A DNA stretch of 62,000 nt from Mesostigma viride (taxonomy: Eukaryota; Streptophyta; Mesostigmatophyceae; Mesostigmatales; Mesostigmataceae), in contig RPFO01000542.1 of the NCBI GenBank assembly GCA_009746045.1, positions 1,009,624-1,071,623 on the forward strand, in the 5' to 3' direction. Both the position numbers and the translations under genes were made by a program. This document shows positions 21,801 to 31,741 of this stretch, in pieces; position 1 is the first letter of the stretch, and each line of letters opens with the position of its first letter. The notes beneath the pieces are model-generated. The model did not search any database, was not told where the DNA came from, and saw only the letters and a program-made list of their open reading frames with translations.

Positions 21801-24373
21801 GCGCTGGGGGGTTGGGTTGGGGTGGGGAGGGAGGGGTTGGGTTTAGAATTTATCAGGGGGGATGGATTAATAACAAGGGGGGGAGGATTAATAGGAGGGT
21901 GGCATTCATGACAGAATCACGTATGGAAGTGAGGGGGTTGTAAACAGGGTAGCAGAGGCAGGGGTGGAATGAATGGTAGAACCTCCTCCGCTCGGGGCGC
22001 GGGAGGAGCGTGGAAGAGAGGAGTTCTTTTGGGTCTAGGGTTTAGGATTGAGGAGGGGTTGATGGATATATTCACGATCAATGAAACAGAACGGGGGATG
22101 GCGGGTTCGTCAACAGGTGGGTGGGTGGGGTGGGCGGGGAGGGAGGGAAGGGGTGGGCGGTGGAGGAGAGACGATGCAAGGGTGGGGTGGGAAGAGAAGA
22201 GAGGGCAAGGAAGGAGGGGAAGGTGGCTGGGTGGGTGAATTCATAAATATTCATACAGCCAAGAATTCACATTGAGATGGAACCATCCCATCGCCCGTGC
22301 TCCCAGAGCGGCGGCGTATGGCCACAACGAGGAAAGACAGCTTTTAAGGACTACGCCCAAAGTGGGCACTGGAGGTACGAACAGCAATGAAGCTTATAAA
22401 TGAGACAAATGCATACCCAAGTTTATACCCAAACCATCAAGTGTAGCAGATATAATGAACACAGCAACTTCAGCAAGTATCGCATTGATAACAAAAACAG
22501 TAGAAAGTATTGCAGGGTGGATGTGCTCGGCCCCCTGGCGTAGTACATCCCCACAGCCAACACACACGTTCAGCCGCAGCAGAGCCCTGGCATTCGAGAC
22601 GAACACCAGGGTCTGACGGGCCCGTGAGCGGCCAATAGGAGACAAGGGCAGAGCGGGTTTGCTCTGGCAGCTTAATTTAACACCAGGGGGTGGCAGGTCG
22701 GCCCCGGATGCTGGTTTTAAGCTGCCGTGCCGTGCTGTGTTGCGCCGCCCTGCGCCATGCTGTGCTGTGCCGTGCTGTGCCATGCCACTCTAAAAAGTCC
22801 ATGTAGATGCGCAAAAGCAGGTGCCAGGTGCCTAGCAAGGCATTTCCGCCCACTGTTAGAATATCTAAGTTGAATATTGATCACATCTTAATTGGCGCAG
22901 ATATTATCCTAACACACAAAATGGGATGAGCATTCGCTCCCACAAAGACCCACGGGGTAGGAGGAGGCACACAGCTGTTTCCAACCACCCATGGACATAG
23001 CATTGGATTAAAAAAAAAAAAAAAAAACCTCATACATGTACACGAAGGTAGGCAAATGGACACTGGTGGACATCTCGTTTTGTCTGAATGAATAGTTACA
23101 CCTGAATGCATGGGAGGCATGCATGCATGCATGCACAAGTGCACATCCCTTACATGCGACTGCGCAGGGATCATATCCATGAAGAGTGTACACAGAGTAT
23201 CATACCATATCATACAAAACTTCCAAAGAATACAACCCCATCATACAGTCATGCCTGCATCAACGGCTCTGCAAGTGCATAGGTACCACGACTAGCAGTC
23301 ATATGCGTGTACACACAGAAAGACTGCGCATACCTGCGCCACGACACATGCATGGGCGCACACTGGGCGAAAAAGTATTTCGTGAGCGCTTTGAAATGGT
23401 TACTTGTGACATGGGAATGTCAGCACTCAATAAAGCTACACACAACGTGACCTTATCGTGTGTTAACTGAAAAATGCTTGTGTAGCAGACCCCCGAGAGC
23501 CCATGGGGATAGTGCGCATTTGACAGAATACACATGGGGATGGTATCTTGTTCTAAACTACTCACAAAATGCCATGCACATGATTTCATGCACAGGTCCG
23601 CCCTTCTAAAATTACAATAAAATAGAATAACAAGGTGGCGACCGACAGGCACAATAACCGATCATAGTGTCAGGCATGCAGCCTTGTCAACAGATGCTAC
23701 TCGTGCACCTCTTACCTGCGTGGACGCCTACAAGATTCGCCTCCGCAGGGCAGCAAAACATAACGCACGAGACTTACTTTCTGTCATGTGACACTGGATA
23801 TTCGAAGCGGGTCAACACATGCGTGACATTGCCTGAGTAACTTGAGCGTGGCCAAGTCGTGTTAGCACTGACAAGCTACCACACCTCACATAAATATAAT
23901 CATGCTAGCAGCCCCACTTCACGGTCCCCACAAGCACGATGTTAAGGGGACGCATACCTGCGAATGATCAGCGCGTCGCACAGGGAGATTTTAGCCTGCA
24001 GCTCCTCCGGGCTCAGGTCATAGCTGCAGTCAACGTTGGCATGCTTCTTAAGGATATCTAGACCGGCATCCCCTAGTTTTTCGGTAACCAGAACGGTGGG
24101 CTTGGCAGCCTCGCATCTCACCCCCTCCCGCTTCTCCGAGAATGGTACTGGTCGGTGCACGGACGTGCTAGCGCTGGTCGAGGATGCGGATTTAATCTCA
24201 CCGCCCAAGAAGCTGGTCCTGCTGAGCGACGCACGCGACGCCCCCTTTGGGCGTGTGGCAGAGCACACGGCCGTCTTCCTAGCGGCCTGCACGCCCACCG
24301 CGGGCGCGGCCAGGCGCCCCTCAACCGCCGCGACACCCGCAGTGACAGACATTGTCGCCATGGTGGACGCCAT
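18097..24373 (-). CDS. PGDH: D-3-phosphoglycerate dehydrogenase, plastid type (5 exons)
   Basis: It catalyses NAD-dependent oxidation of 3-phosphoglycerate to 3-phosphohydroxypyruvate, the first step of the phosphorylated serine pathway. Exons are 24373-23958, 21803-21533, 20446-20268, 19454-19187 and 18867-18097. All joins are GT-AG and in frame, giving 634 residues. Residues 1-90 are Ala/Ser/Arg-rich, like a plastid transit peptide. The substrate-binding half starts at PTVLVTEKLGDAGL. VGRAGVGIDNVD carries the substrate-binding Arg. GLGKIGSEVARRARGLGM is the Rossmann GxGxxG loop. FTEEPP and HLGAST carry the expected catalytic Glu and His. The C-terminus has the allosteric-binding domain and an ACT domain (DRPGMIGLVGGLLGE), the site of serine feedback in related enzymes. 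I chose the ATG at 24373 for its MASTMATMS leader; the frame is also open upstream. Confidence 0.96.
19013..19090 (-). repeat. Retroelement 3'-end remnant in PGDH intron 4
   Basis: TTCATTGAGAATGATAAGTT flanked by AT dinucleotide runs closely matches the tail of the elements at 33598-33650 and 34021-34070. Only about 40 bp remain. Confidence 0.6.
19159..19180. repeat. Poly-C tract at the edge of PGDH exon 4
   Basis: About 22 consecutive C, broken only near the start, lie 6 bp from the exon 4 donor. Length errors here would not alter coding. Confidence 0.85.
19187..19454 (-). CDS. PGDH: PGDH exon 4: catalytic residues
   Basis: Encodes LHMPMTPTTKDLLSD to HLGASTIEAQ, with the catalytic Glu (FTEEPP) and His (HLGAST). 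The donor is CAG/GTGAGC beside a C tract of about 22 bases. Confidence 0.95.
20268..20446 (-). CDS. PGDH: PGDH exon 3: NAD-binding loop
   Basis: Encodes HKTLAVIGLGKIGSEVARRA to VADFVT. The donor is CAC/GTGAGT and the exon ends within a Thr codon. Confidence 0.95.
21533..21803 (-). CDS. PGDH: PGDH exon 2
   Basis: Encodes ATKVTREVFAASHGRLKVVG through KFVGVSLE, including the VGRAGVGIDNVD substrate-binding segment. It ends at GAG/GTGAGG, phase 0. Confidence 0.95.
21804..23957. other. PGDH intron 1 (2.15 kb)
   Basis: Contains G-rich tracts (21800-22240), an A run of 18 at 23011-23028 and a GCAT run near 23120. No convincing embedded gene seen. Confidence 0.7.
23958..24373 (-). CDS. PGDH: PGDH exon 1: transit peptide and start of catalytic domain
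   Basis: Ends at CGCAG/GTATGC. It splits a Ser codon that exon 2 completes to give LIIRSATKVTREV, a well-conserved stretch in this family. Confidence 0.95.
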
Positions 24374-26006
24374 ACAGAAAGGACCGGGTGCTGCGCAGTA
24401 GGTCGCAGTTTTAGGGCGAAGGCTAAGGGGTTTGCCCGTGGCCCGGGACCCCCGTGCTGGCAGCAGCGCAGAGCCGCCACTGGCGCTGGCGAATTCAAGG
24501 CCGAACCCGAAATCCTTTGCGTGAAATGTTGCGACCGGGGTCCCGGCAACCACCGGCGGACGCGCCGGTGGCCGGGTGCAGCAGGCAGAAGTCGGCAATC
24601 TCCCTATGGTTCGTGCCAAGTGTCCTGGCCAAAATGGACTAAAAATATCAATTCAGTTGTCCGGCACGTCTTTATGTAGGGTGTGATATTGTTGTTCCGC
24701 CGCGCCACAGGCGCTTGGCCGCCCCCACCCACCGCCGGTGGCTTGCGCCACCTTTACCCTTGTCAACCCGTCGCCCCTCGGGTTGGGGACAACGCCTCCA
24801 CCATCCGACGGCCCCAATCCCTCGCGTCGCGTCTATGTGGTTTGTCGGATACATCTGTGCGGTTTTTCGGCTACATCTGTGCGGATTTCGGCTACATCTG
24901 TGCGGTTCTCGGGTTTACCTGTCCGTCCGTCCGTCAGATTCACCCATCTGACGGTCGTAAAACGTTGGGAGAGTTAATGGGTGGGATAGATGTGCATCGT
25001 CTTGATGAGTCTCGACTCTCGAGAGCTGTCTTGAGTCTTGACACGTCACATGCGTGATGGGAGAGCTCATGAGAGCACCTCCCCAATCCCCATGAGAGAC
25101 CCAGGCGTTACTGCGATGGCCGACGGCCGGGAAAAAAACATATAAGTCGAGCTGGCCGTCCGTAGTAAATATTGTTGCAGCTCGGGCTGAAGTGGGTGCT
25201 TTCAGAAAAGTGGCTGGCAAACAATTACGCGGAGATCGTCAGGCTTTCCTCTCTGCAAAGGGGCTGTAACATTCGGAATCGGCGACGCTCGGTTGAGCAG
25301 AAGATAAGGATAGTGGGGGTTTATAATGCCCTGGTACTAAAAGGTAATCGACTCATCAGCGACATCCAGGCGCAGGTGATTAAGGTGGCAGACTGTCTTA
25401 TTTGTACTTTTTTGAGCTTCTCGCGCATTCCGTATGCTATGGCTAAATTGCATAATAGCCGGCCGGCACACGCAGCCGGGCATGTACGAGCTGCGCGCCA
25501 GGACCTCAAAGCTGGGTGTCCGCCATGTCGGGAATATTTCATGGTCAGCCAACAAGCACGTCCTGCGCCTTTGCCATAGCTCTTGCCTTTGGCGTAGCTT
25601 AGCCTCGGTTTTCTGCTTGAATACACTTTGTGGTCACCAGGGGTCAATCCCCCTGATTGACGCATCTGATAATTATCAAGTAAGTCAGCAAGGTAACACC
25701 AGGCTGCATAGCCCGTTGATGCCCAGGCCTGCAGAGCCTGCAGGCTACGGTACTCCTGCCATGCCACAGCAAGAATTGGCAGTAGGCCCCGCTGTTGGGG
25801 TAACCGACTGTACGCCCTGTCAGTTTTAAGGAGCCACTGCTAACGTTCCGTTCATGAAATAGCCAGATTGGTGGCGGACTTAGGAAGATTAGGCGTTCTC
25901 ACCGCCGAGGTCATCTGCAGGCAAGCTGCAGGTCATCGACTTGATGCAGCATGGTATGGAATCCTAGCAATCGAAGTACGTAAGCAAGTACTTGTGTGCC
26001 ATTATT
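24374..26006. other. Spacer upstream of PGDH
   Basis: Probably holds the PGDH promoter near 24374-24700, but I see no recognisable box. A short tandem repeat of GGCTACATCTGTGCGG, three units, lies at 24848-24905. Long frames in this stretch lack protein-like composition. Confidence 0.5.
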
Positions 26007-26056
26007 TAATTAATTAAACACGTGCTCCCGTTGGGGAGTCACGGAGTATTAACCCC
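26007..26056 (-). repeat. LINE-B type 3' terminus (minus strand)
   Basis: A TTAATTAATTAA tail is followed on the plus strand by the reverse complement of the CTCCCCAACGGGAG hairpin. It matches the ends at 29410-29458, 31232 and 34259. It may be the 3' end of the older LINE-D copy or a separate truncated insertion. Confidence 0.65.
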
Positions 26057-26104
26057 AATGGATGGATGGATGGACAAACAATTCTACCGGTTCTGTTCTA
26101 TCTG

Positions 26105-27056
26105 CAGTCATACCCGCGTTAAGTTACGATCGCCGCCAATTTCAGGGCGTCGTAACTTAACGCGGGTACGTAACTTAAATTAGGCTAGCAGCCCAACCCC
26201 TCCTCCTCTGACGGACTTCTATACGGCAATCGACAGCTCTCGTCTAGCCCGATCCAGCTGCAGCATCAAAGTCGCCGAAAGTCCATTTTTCAGGCTAGAT
26301 ATTTTGGTCAAGGCCGGCGGTGAGGTATACGCCGGGTGTAGCCACACAGTGCCTGCGTTTTTTACCAAAACTACCGTGTTTCAACCCCTAAACCGACAGG
26401 ACTCGGTAGCGGATCCTTATTTCCAGCCGGCCTCACATTTGCTTGTGGCAAAACAATGGGGACAGTGGTGAGGGAAGCGTCCTTCACTGTCAATGGCCTG
26501 CATGTCAACAATAATAACGTTGCAGCTGACGGCGAGGCATGCGTCCTTGTCAGGGAACGGGACAACCTGTGGCGCCTTCCATTTATCATGGACACTGTCC
26601 CCGGCCTCATTTTCCTTGTCTTTGCCCTTTTGTAATGAGATTAGCATGGTACTCCGTGACATGCCTTTGCGCATGACACGCAAGTACTTACTTACTTACT
26701 TGCCCTTCTGTGCTTTCGGCATGACGGTACACTAGCGGTGTGATGTGACTTGCCTTGAGCATTGCGGGCATGCAACCTGCATGCACCTGGCTAAAAGGAT
26801 TTCTATCAGTTGAGATCAGTTGTACTTTGCCGCCGAAACGTCACATTGCAAAACCATCACAGTTGGCGGGTTCCTTCGTCCGGACTTGCCCATTTTCGCG
26901 GTCAAAAGTGGCCAGGTTACGCCTTCAAATTGGGCCATACCCGGGTTAAGTTACGGTGGCACCCAGGCTGAAGTTACGGTCGCCGCCCAAACTTCGGCGT
27001 CGTAACTTAGCGCGGGAACGTAACCTTAAGAATCGTAACTTAACGGGGGTATGACT
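26105..27056. mobile_element. Inverted-repeat element or pair of MITEs with Tc1/mariner-like ends
   Basis: The left end CAGTCATACCCGCGTTAAGT (26105) and the reverse complement of the right end, CAGTCATACCCCCGTTAAGT (ending about 27056), differ at one base. Subterminal repeats of GTAACTTAACGCGGG occur in both orientations at 26140-26165 and 26936-27045, so 26936-27056 may itself be a complete 120-bp MITE. CAGT...CC..GTTAA termini recall pogo-type Tc1/mariner elements. A TA flanks the right end but not the left. No transposase found. Confidence 0.55.
26636..26700 (+). repeat. LINE-C type 3' end
   Basis: GTACTCCGTGACATGCC, then CGCATGACACGCAAGTAC and an ACTT tandem tail match the 3' end of the element at 29858-31231 in the opposite orientation. 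The preceding TAATGAGATTAGCATGG also matches. Confidence 0.7.
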
Positions 27057-27116
27057 GTATCTAATGCCTGAACTAACAAACCAAGGCACATGCCACGTAG
27101 CAGGTAGTGCCAAGCT

Positions 27117-27618
27117 CTAGCGGTCACGCCGGGTGTTCTTCCCATGTCGGGTGACGGGCCTCTTCCCCACTGGTGGGGGATCGTTGTCCTCTGCCACCTG
27201 GGCCCAGATGGCCTTGTCCTGCATCTTTTTCCATATCACGGAGAGGCCGGAGCCCCTCATTTCCCCTTCTGGCTGTTCCTTGAACGTGCGGGCAGTCCGG
27301 CGTGTCAAATCGCTGGGCCCGTCCCACGCAAGGAAGTGCCAACCTGGCTGCGCGGGCCGCAGCCCTGCTGTTGGGCCCCGCGACGTGTCTAGTTGGTCGG
27401 TGCGAGATCCAAGTGCCCGACTAGCCGTAATCTGCGCTGTCTGATAGTGCTTGTGATAAGTGGCATGCCCAAATACAAACCTTCTCTACGAATGTGCACT
27501 GCATATCCTATACACTGAAAATGGATCTCAACATGTTGGTACGTGACGGCGCCGTCCAGCTTCTTCTTGAGGGCGTCGGTGAGGATCCACGTCTTGGCGC
27601 CGTATAAGTGAGCACCGG
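27117..27618 (-). pseudogene. LINE-D reverse-transcriptase C-terminus, 3' part
   Basis: Reads AHLYGAKTWILTDALKKKLD, then LYLGMPLITSTIRQRRLRLV, the segment corresponding to LTYGAEAWTITP...RRRRIAFVGHL of LINE-A. It continues the copy at 29472-29857, from which it was separated by the ORF1-only insertion. Confidence 0.75.
27606..27618. repeat. Left target-site duplication of the LINE-B element
   Basis: AAGTGAGCACCGG, identical to 29459-29471. Confidence 0.9.
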
Positions 27619-29458
27619 TTACGGCTGCCACGCAGTATAGACAAAGTTACGCACGTGACCAGCTATGACGACTACCAAAGCAAAACGAGGGCTGGAAAAG
27701 GAGCTGGCACAGCTTCCCAGCGCCCAGCCCAACCCTCTCGCCCTCGCCATTGTTCAGCCGCCAGGCTTACCCGCCAAACCCTCGCCAAGCGCCTCGCCTG
27801 AGCCCAAGAAACCATGCCACGATCGCCACAAATGGAGCAAATTCTTGCCCGGCGACGGAATGTTCTCCCTCCTCGAGTGGCAGCAGCTGTCGCCGCAGGA
27901 AGTCGTCGAAGTTCTCCAGTTCCTCACACAGGAGCGGAAGCTCTTTGTGCCCTGGACAAGGGCGGCTATCGACTACCGCGACACGTCCTGGCTCTACACC
28001 TGTGCCGAATCCCGCCAACGCGAGTCTATCTTGACCAGCTACTACCAGCGCAGCTTCGGCGCCATCCACAGAGAACTTTGGAACGCACTCAACGCCCCAG
28101 CCCCCGCACAGCCGGCAGCCCCATCGGCTTCCTCCCTCTGCAAGGATGACATCCGCGCAGTGCTGGAGGAGCACGTGACCTGGCCGCTGGCCGAGAAGAT
28201 GACCTCGCTGAACACCACGCTCAACACGGTCGAGGCCCGGGTCTCCAACGTGGAAACCAAGGTCGTCCACAAGCTACAACCACAGTTCACGGCGCTACAC
28301 ACCGCGGCGCAGGCTTCGGAAACGCATGCTGCACTTGTCTCTCGCCTTAACCAGGTGGAAGGCAAGTGCGGCGTGCTCATGAAGAAGCTTGAGGCCATCA
28401 CCGCCCACACCGAGGCCCTGGCCACACAGGTCCCAAAGCTAGCGGAGCAGACGGCCACCATTGCCTCCCAGCCACCCCGGCAGGATGCTGGTGACCTCCC
28501 GCTCTCCTACGCGGACCTGCTGCGGACAGCGACCGCCTCCACCACCGACGCCATCGCCACGAAGCTCCAGGAGCTGGAGGACCACCGCCAGGCCCAGCAA
28601 CGGGAGGTCACCGATCGCGCTCGCCGCGAGTGCCGAGTGGTGCTACGTCGCTTCCCCCAGAAGCCAGGTGAGACGTCAACCTCCCTTGCTGACGAGATCA
28701 AGAAACAGCTTCTTACCCTCATGGGCCTGGTAGGTGAGGTAGAACTGCGTGGGTGCCACCGCCTTCCCCACTCACGGGACAAGGCGGCCACCCCACCAGT
28801 CCTGCTCACCTTCCTCTCCCCTGAGGATAAGCAGCGGTTCCTCTCTCGTCGCAAGCGGTTGCACGACCTCACCTGGACGCTGGATGACGACCTAACCCCC
28901 GCTCAGCAACAGCAGCGACGCGACCTGTGGCCGGAATACCTCCGCCATAAGCAGGACCCCCAGAAGCCCAAGGTGTACTGGAGGGGCGGGGACCTGATGA
29001 TCAACCACAAGATGTGGACGCCCCCAGCGGGCTAGAATAGCAATAGCCCTAGCTTGTAACCATTGGAGTCACTGTCGCTAAGGCAGCCATGCCTAGAATG
29101 TTTGCCTAGCTGTGCCAACAAACCTAGTCACGTGCCGCCAACGCACGGTACACAACCAGCCATAGCCTTAGCCTAGTTCTAGTACAGCCATGCTACGCCC
29201 TGGCTATGTTCAGATTACTTGCCCACGCTCCTTGCTATGACATGCTCACATGGGTCTTATTGCACCCACAGTTTGCCGGATCGTTAGCCTGTCCTTTTAG
29301 CTAGCCGCGCCCGATTGCAGCTGTGGCATGTCTTTGGCATGAAGGAGACTGGGGGTCTCTGCCCTTTCTCCTGTAGTGCACACACAGGGATTAAAAGCAC
29401 TTCGGTGCTCCGTGACTCCCCAACGGGAGCACGAGTTTAATTAATTAATTAATTAATT
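27619..29458 (+). mobile_element. LINE-B, full-length ORF1-only retroelement
   Basis: The order is a 46-bp leader, an intact ORF1 (27665-29035), a 420-bp 3' UTR and a TTAATTAA tandem tail, all inside a perfect 13-bp duplication AAGTGAGCACCGG. There is no ORF2, endonuclease or reverse transcriptase. The 3' UTR ends with two predicted hairpins: GCAC-TTCG-GTGC, and CTCCC-CAAC-GGGAG extended by GTG/CAC. Mobilisation would need enzymes from another LINE. Copies of the same 3' end occur at 26007, 31232 and 34259. Confidence 0.88.
27665..29035 (+). CDS. LINE ORF1 protein, intact (456 aa)
   Basis: A probable RNA-binding chaperone of a non-LTR retrotransposon. The N-terminal 50 residues are Pro/Ser/Lys-rich. 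Residues about 55-150 form a helical block (DGMFSLLEWQQLSPQEVVEV). About 160-260 is a coiled coil (TLNTVEARVSNVETKV, LVSRLNQVEGKCGVLMKKLE). About 330-430 resembles the L1-type ORF1 RNA-binding and C-terminal region (CRVVLRRFPQKPGETSTSLA, LLTFLSPEDKQRFLSRRKRL, LTPAQQQQRRDLW). It starts with ATG at 27665 and ends in TAG at 29033-29035 after HKMWTPPAG. No zinc knuckle. It is the only undamaged retroelement ORF in the window, which suggests recent movement. Confidence 0.85.
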   Translation: MTTTKAKRGLEKELAQLPSAQPNPLALAIVQPPGLPAKPSPSASPEPKKPCHDRHKWSKFLPGDGMFSLLEWQQLSPQEVVEVLQFLTQERKLFVPWTRAAIDYRDTSWLYTCAESRQRESILTSYYQRSFGAIHRELWNALNAPAPAQPAAPSASSLCKDDIRAVLEEHVTWPLAEKMTSLNTTLNTVEARVSNVETKVVHKLQPQFTALHTAAQASETHAALVSRLNQVEGKCGVLMKKLEAITAHTEALATQVPKLAEQTATIASQPPRQDAGDLPLSYADLLRTATASTTDAIATKLQELEDHRQAQQREVTDRARRECRVVLRRFPQKPGETSTSLADEIKKQLLTLMGLVGEVELRGCHRLPHSRDKAATPPVLLTFLSPEDKQRFLSRRKRLHDLTWTLDDDLTPAQQQQRRDLWPEYLRHKQDPQKPKVYWRGGDLMINHKMWTPPAG

Positions 29459-29471
29459 AAGTGAGCACCGG
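29459..29471. repeat. Right target-site duplication of the LINE-B element
   Basis: AAGTGAGCACCGG, identical to 27606-27618. Confidence 0.9.
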
Positions 29472-29857
29472 GTAAACCAGGACCTTGCATGATCAGGTCC
29501 TACTTCTCATGCCTGCCCAAGGGCCGGCGCGAAAGGGCCGTATTGGCGGAGAGCGTGCCAGGCGAGGGAGATGCGATGCTCGACATCAGCCGCGCTGAGC
29601 ATGCTGGGGAGCAGGCTGCCCATGCATGCAGTAGTCGGATGCTGGGCCGGTACTAAGGGACACGGAATTGCCGTTAAGGAGGAAGAGGTCTGTCGTGACC
29701 GACCGCGCCAGGGCCTCTGTCTTCTTGCTGATCTCAAGTCCCACCACGCGGGCCTCTGGAGCTAGACAGTCAAGCCAGCCGGCAGGTCTGCACCCGGGTG
29801 CTCTGTACGTACCTCGAGGAGGGCGGTGTCGTCGGCGTAAATAATTTCTGCTAGCAT
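29472..29857 (-). pseudogene. LINE-D reverse transcriptase, middle part with YADD
   Basis: Read on the minus strand, it begins AEIIYADDTALLE, the RT palm motif, then continues in decayed form through SMLSAADVEHRISLAWHALR. It connects upstream to 31400-31680 and downstream to 27618-27117 once the two insertions are removed. Confidence 0.78.
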
Positions 29858-31399
29858 TAATTAATTAATTAAGTAAGTAAGTAAGTACTTGCGTGTCATG
29901 CGCAAAGGCATGCCACGGAGTACTATGCTAATCTCATTAGAAAAATAATTACACAAAAGTTTAAACAAATATCGTCTGCATCATCCCCCAACCGCGTTAA
30001 GCACTAGATGGGGATGTAATCCTCATCCGAGCTGTCCTCTACTGTAATGGCAGACGAGGCGGTAGTGTAGCGGCTATCCTCAGGACCAATATTTAACCTC
30101 CACCTGCGGACTTCTACCCTGGCTATCAACGGGCCGCGGGGCCCGTGGGGAGAAAACAGGAGCATACCCCTCGGGGAGGTGCTTATCGCAGATGGCAGCC
30201 CATTTCTCCTTGTCAATCATGCGGGCGCGGAGTACGGATAGTCCCAGAAGCCCTGCATCTTCAAGCAGTTGTGTCACATAGGTCCGGGTCGCGCCGCGCC
30301 GGTGCCCGGCGCGCTCAAGTTTGCCAGTGGGTTGCGATGGGACAAGGGGACCCTGCCATAGGACGGGAGGTGTCTACCTGGTTGGCCCGTCTTAAGCCCC
30401 CCGGCAGGGCCCACATCGGTATTCACCTGGTCTGTGCGGGCAAGATGGCCGGCAAAGAGGAGGCGGCGGTGTCGGATGGTATGGGTGACAAGAGGGAGCT
30501 CGCAGTAGAGCTCGGCCCGGGTGCGGCGTTCTTGGTAGCGGACGCCGAGGATATGACGGAGCATTCGAGTGACTACGGTGCCGTCAAGCTGCTGGCTCAG
30601 CGCCTGGTCCAGGGTCCACGCCTCGCAGCCATAAAGGAGGATGCTGAGGACAAGGGCCTTGAACAGAATGCGCTTGCGTCGCTCACTCAGGTAGCGACAG
30701 GTCCAGAACCTGTCGAGGCGGCGGAGGGCCGCCCAGGCCTGGCCAATGCGGGTGTTGATGTCGTCGGCCGTGGAGGGAAGCCAGCTGCCAAGGAGCTTGA
30801 AGCGAGTCGCCGGGGGGACGGGGCTGCCGTCTAGCAAGAGGAGGGTGGGTGGGGCTATCCCAGCAGGGAAGCCGATGGCCATGACCTCCGTTTTCTTGCT
30901 GCATGATCATAAGCCCCACCGCCCGCACTTCCAGTGATAAGCTGTCTAGCCACAGTTGGGCTGACTCTGGGGTTTCCACGAGTGTCGTGTCATCAGCGTA
31001 GATCAGATCGCTCAGGCGGTAGGGTGGGTCAACCCCGCCGTAGCTGGCGTACTCCGTGACCTCGATCCCCGGCGGGCGCCCCTCCACCCGGGCGAAGCGG
31101 GCTTGTGCACGCCGCATAATATAGTCCACCATAATGATGAATAGATATGGGGAGAGCACACAGCCCTGCCACACCCCGGTGTGCAGGGGAAACGCCGGAG
31201 TGACGCCGTCGGCGGTACGGACCTGGATTAATTAATTAAACTCGTGCTCCCGTTGGGGAGTCGCGGAGCACCGAAGTGCTTTTAATCCCTGTGTGTGCAC
31301 AACAGGAAGAAAGGGCAGAGGTCTACCCCATTTCTCCTTCATGCCACAAAGGCATGCCACGTACAGCTGCAATTGGACTCGGCAAACGATCCGGCAAGA
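29858..31399 (-). mobile_element. Chimeric insertion: LINE-C 3' part plus LINE-B 3' end
   Basis: A perfect 12-bp duplication, TTCTGCTAGCAT, lies at 29846-29857 and 31400-31411. The insert has two parts in one orientation. Positions 29858-31231 are a 5'-truncated LINE-C with an ACTT/TTAA tail. Positions 31232-31399 are the last 168 bp of a LINE-B element, including its TTAATTAA tail. One duplication pair around both parts indicates a single integration event. Confidence 0.82.
30004..31231 (-). pseudogene. LINE-C reverse transcriptase fragment
   Basis: On the minus strand it begins VRTADGVTPAFPLHTGVWQG, then CVLSPYLFIIMVDYIMRRAQ, YRLSDLIYADDTTLVETPES (YADD), FKLLGSWLPSTADDINTRIG, FKALVLSILLYGCEAWTLDQ and RHRRLLFAGHLARTDQVNTD. 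The C-terminus reads EKWAAICDKHLPEGYAP and ends DSSDEDYIPI with TAG at 30004-30006. Frame changes near 30880 and 30100 and truncation before the RT fingers inactivate it. It differs clearly from LINE-A in sequence and tail. Confidence 0.82.
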
Positions 31400-31680
31400 T
31401 TCTGCTAGCATGATCTGTGTGTCAGCCCCCCTTGCCAACGCAAGTACCAGCATCCCGGCCGGGAACTTCCCGACCCGTCACGCTAGGCAAAATGCTTGCG
31501 TGCGGCGCTTGGGTCATCACGTTCGTCCACCACAAGGATGTACAAGTATGGCGAGAGCACGCAGCCTCGCCACACTCACTTTTGGAGAGGCTGGCCGCGG
31601 GGGCCGACGTGGACCCATACGAAGTGCGCACCGAGGTGGTGGACCCTTCCTACAGTTTGCATATTCGACTGCAATGAGGG
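31400..31680 (-). pseudogene. LINE-D reverse transcriptase, 5' part
   Basis: Minus-strand fragments VRTSYGSTSAPAASL, RGCVLSPYLYILVVDE and ARGADTQIMLAE precede the YADD segment now at 29830-29857. Frames shift between the pieces. Confidence 0.65.
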
Positions 31681-31741
31681 GCGCGGGAATCGGCCGGCCA
31701 GAATGTGCATGCCATACACAGCAGTTGCTGTACTATACACA

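Noticed and set aside
22394-22783. A minus-strand ORF in PGDH intron 1
   Set aside because: It starts in a GTGCTGTGC-type simple repeat and shows no domain.
24374-24619. An N-terminal extension of PGDH from an upstream start
   Set aside because: The extra residues (Arg/Pro-rich) do not improve the transit-peptide pattern, and the MASTMATMS start fits better.
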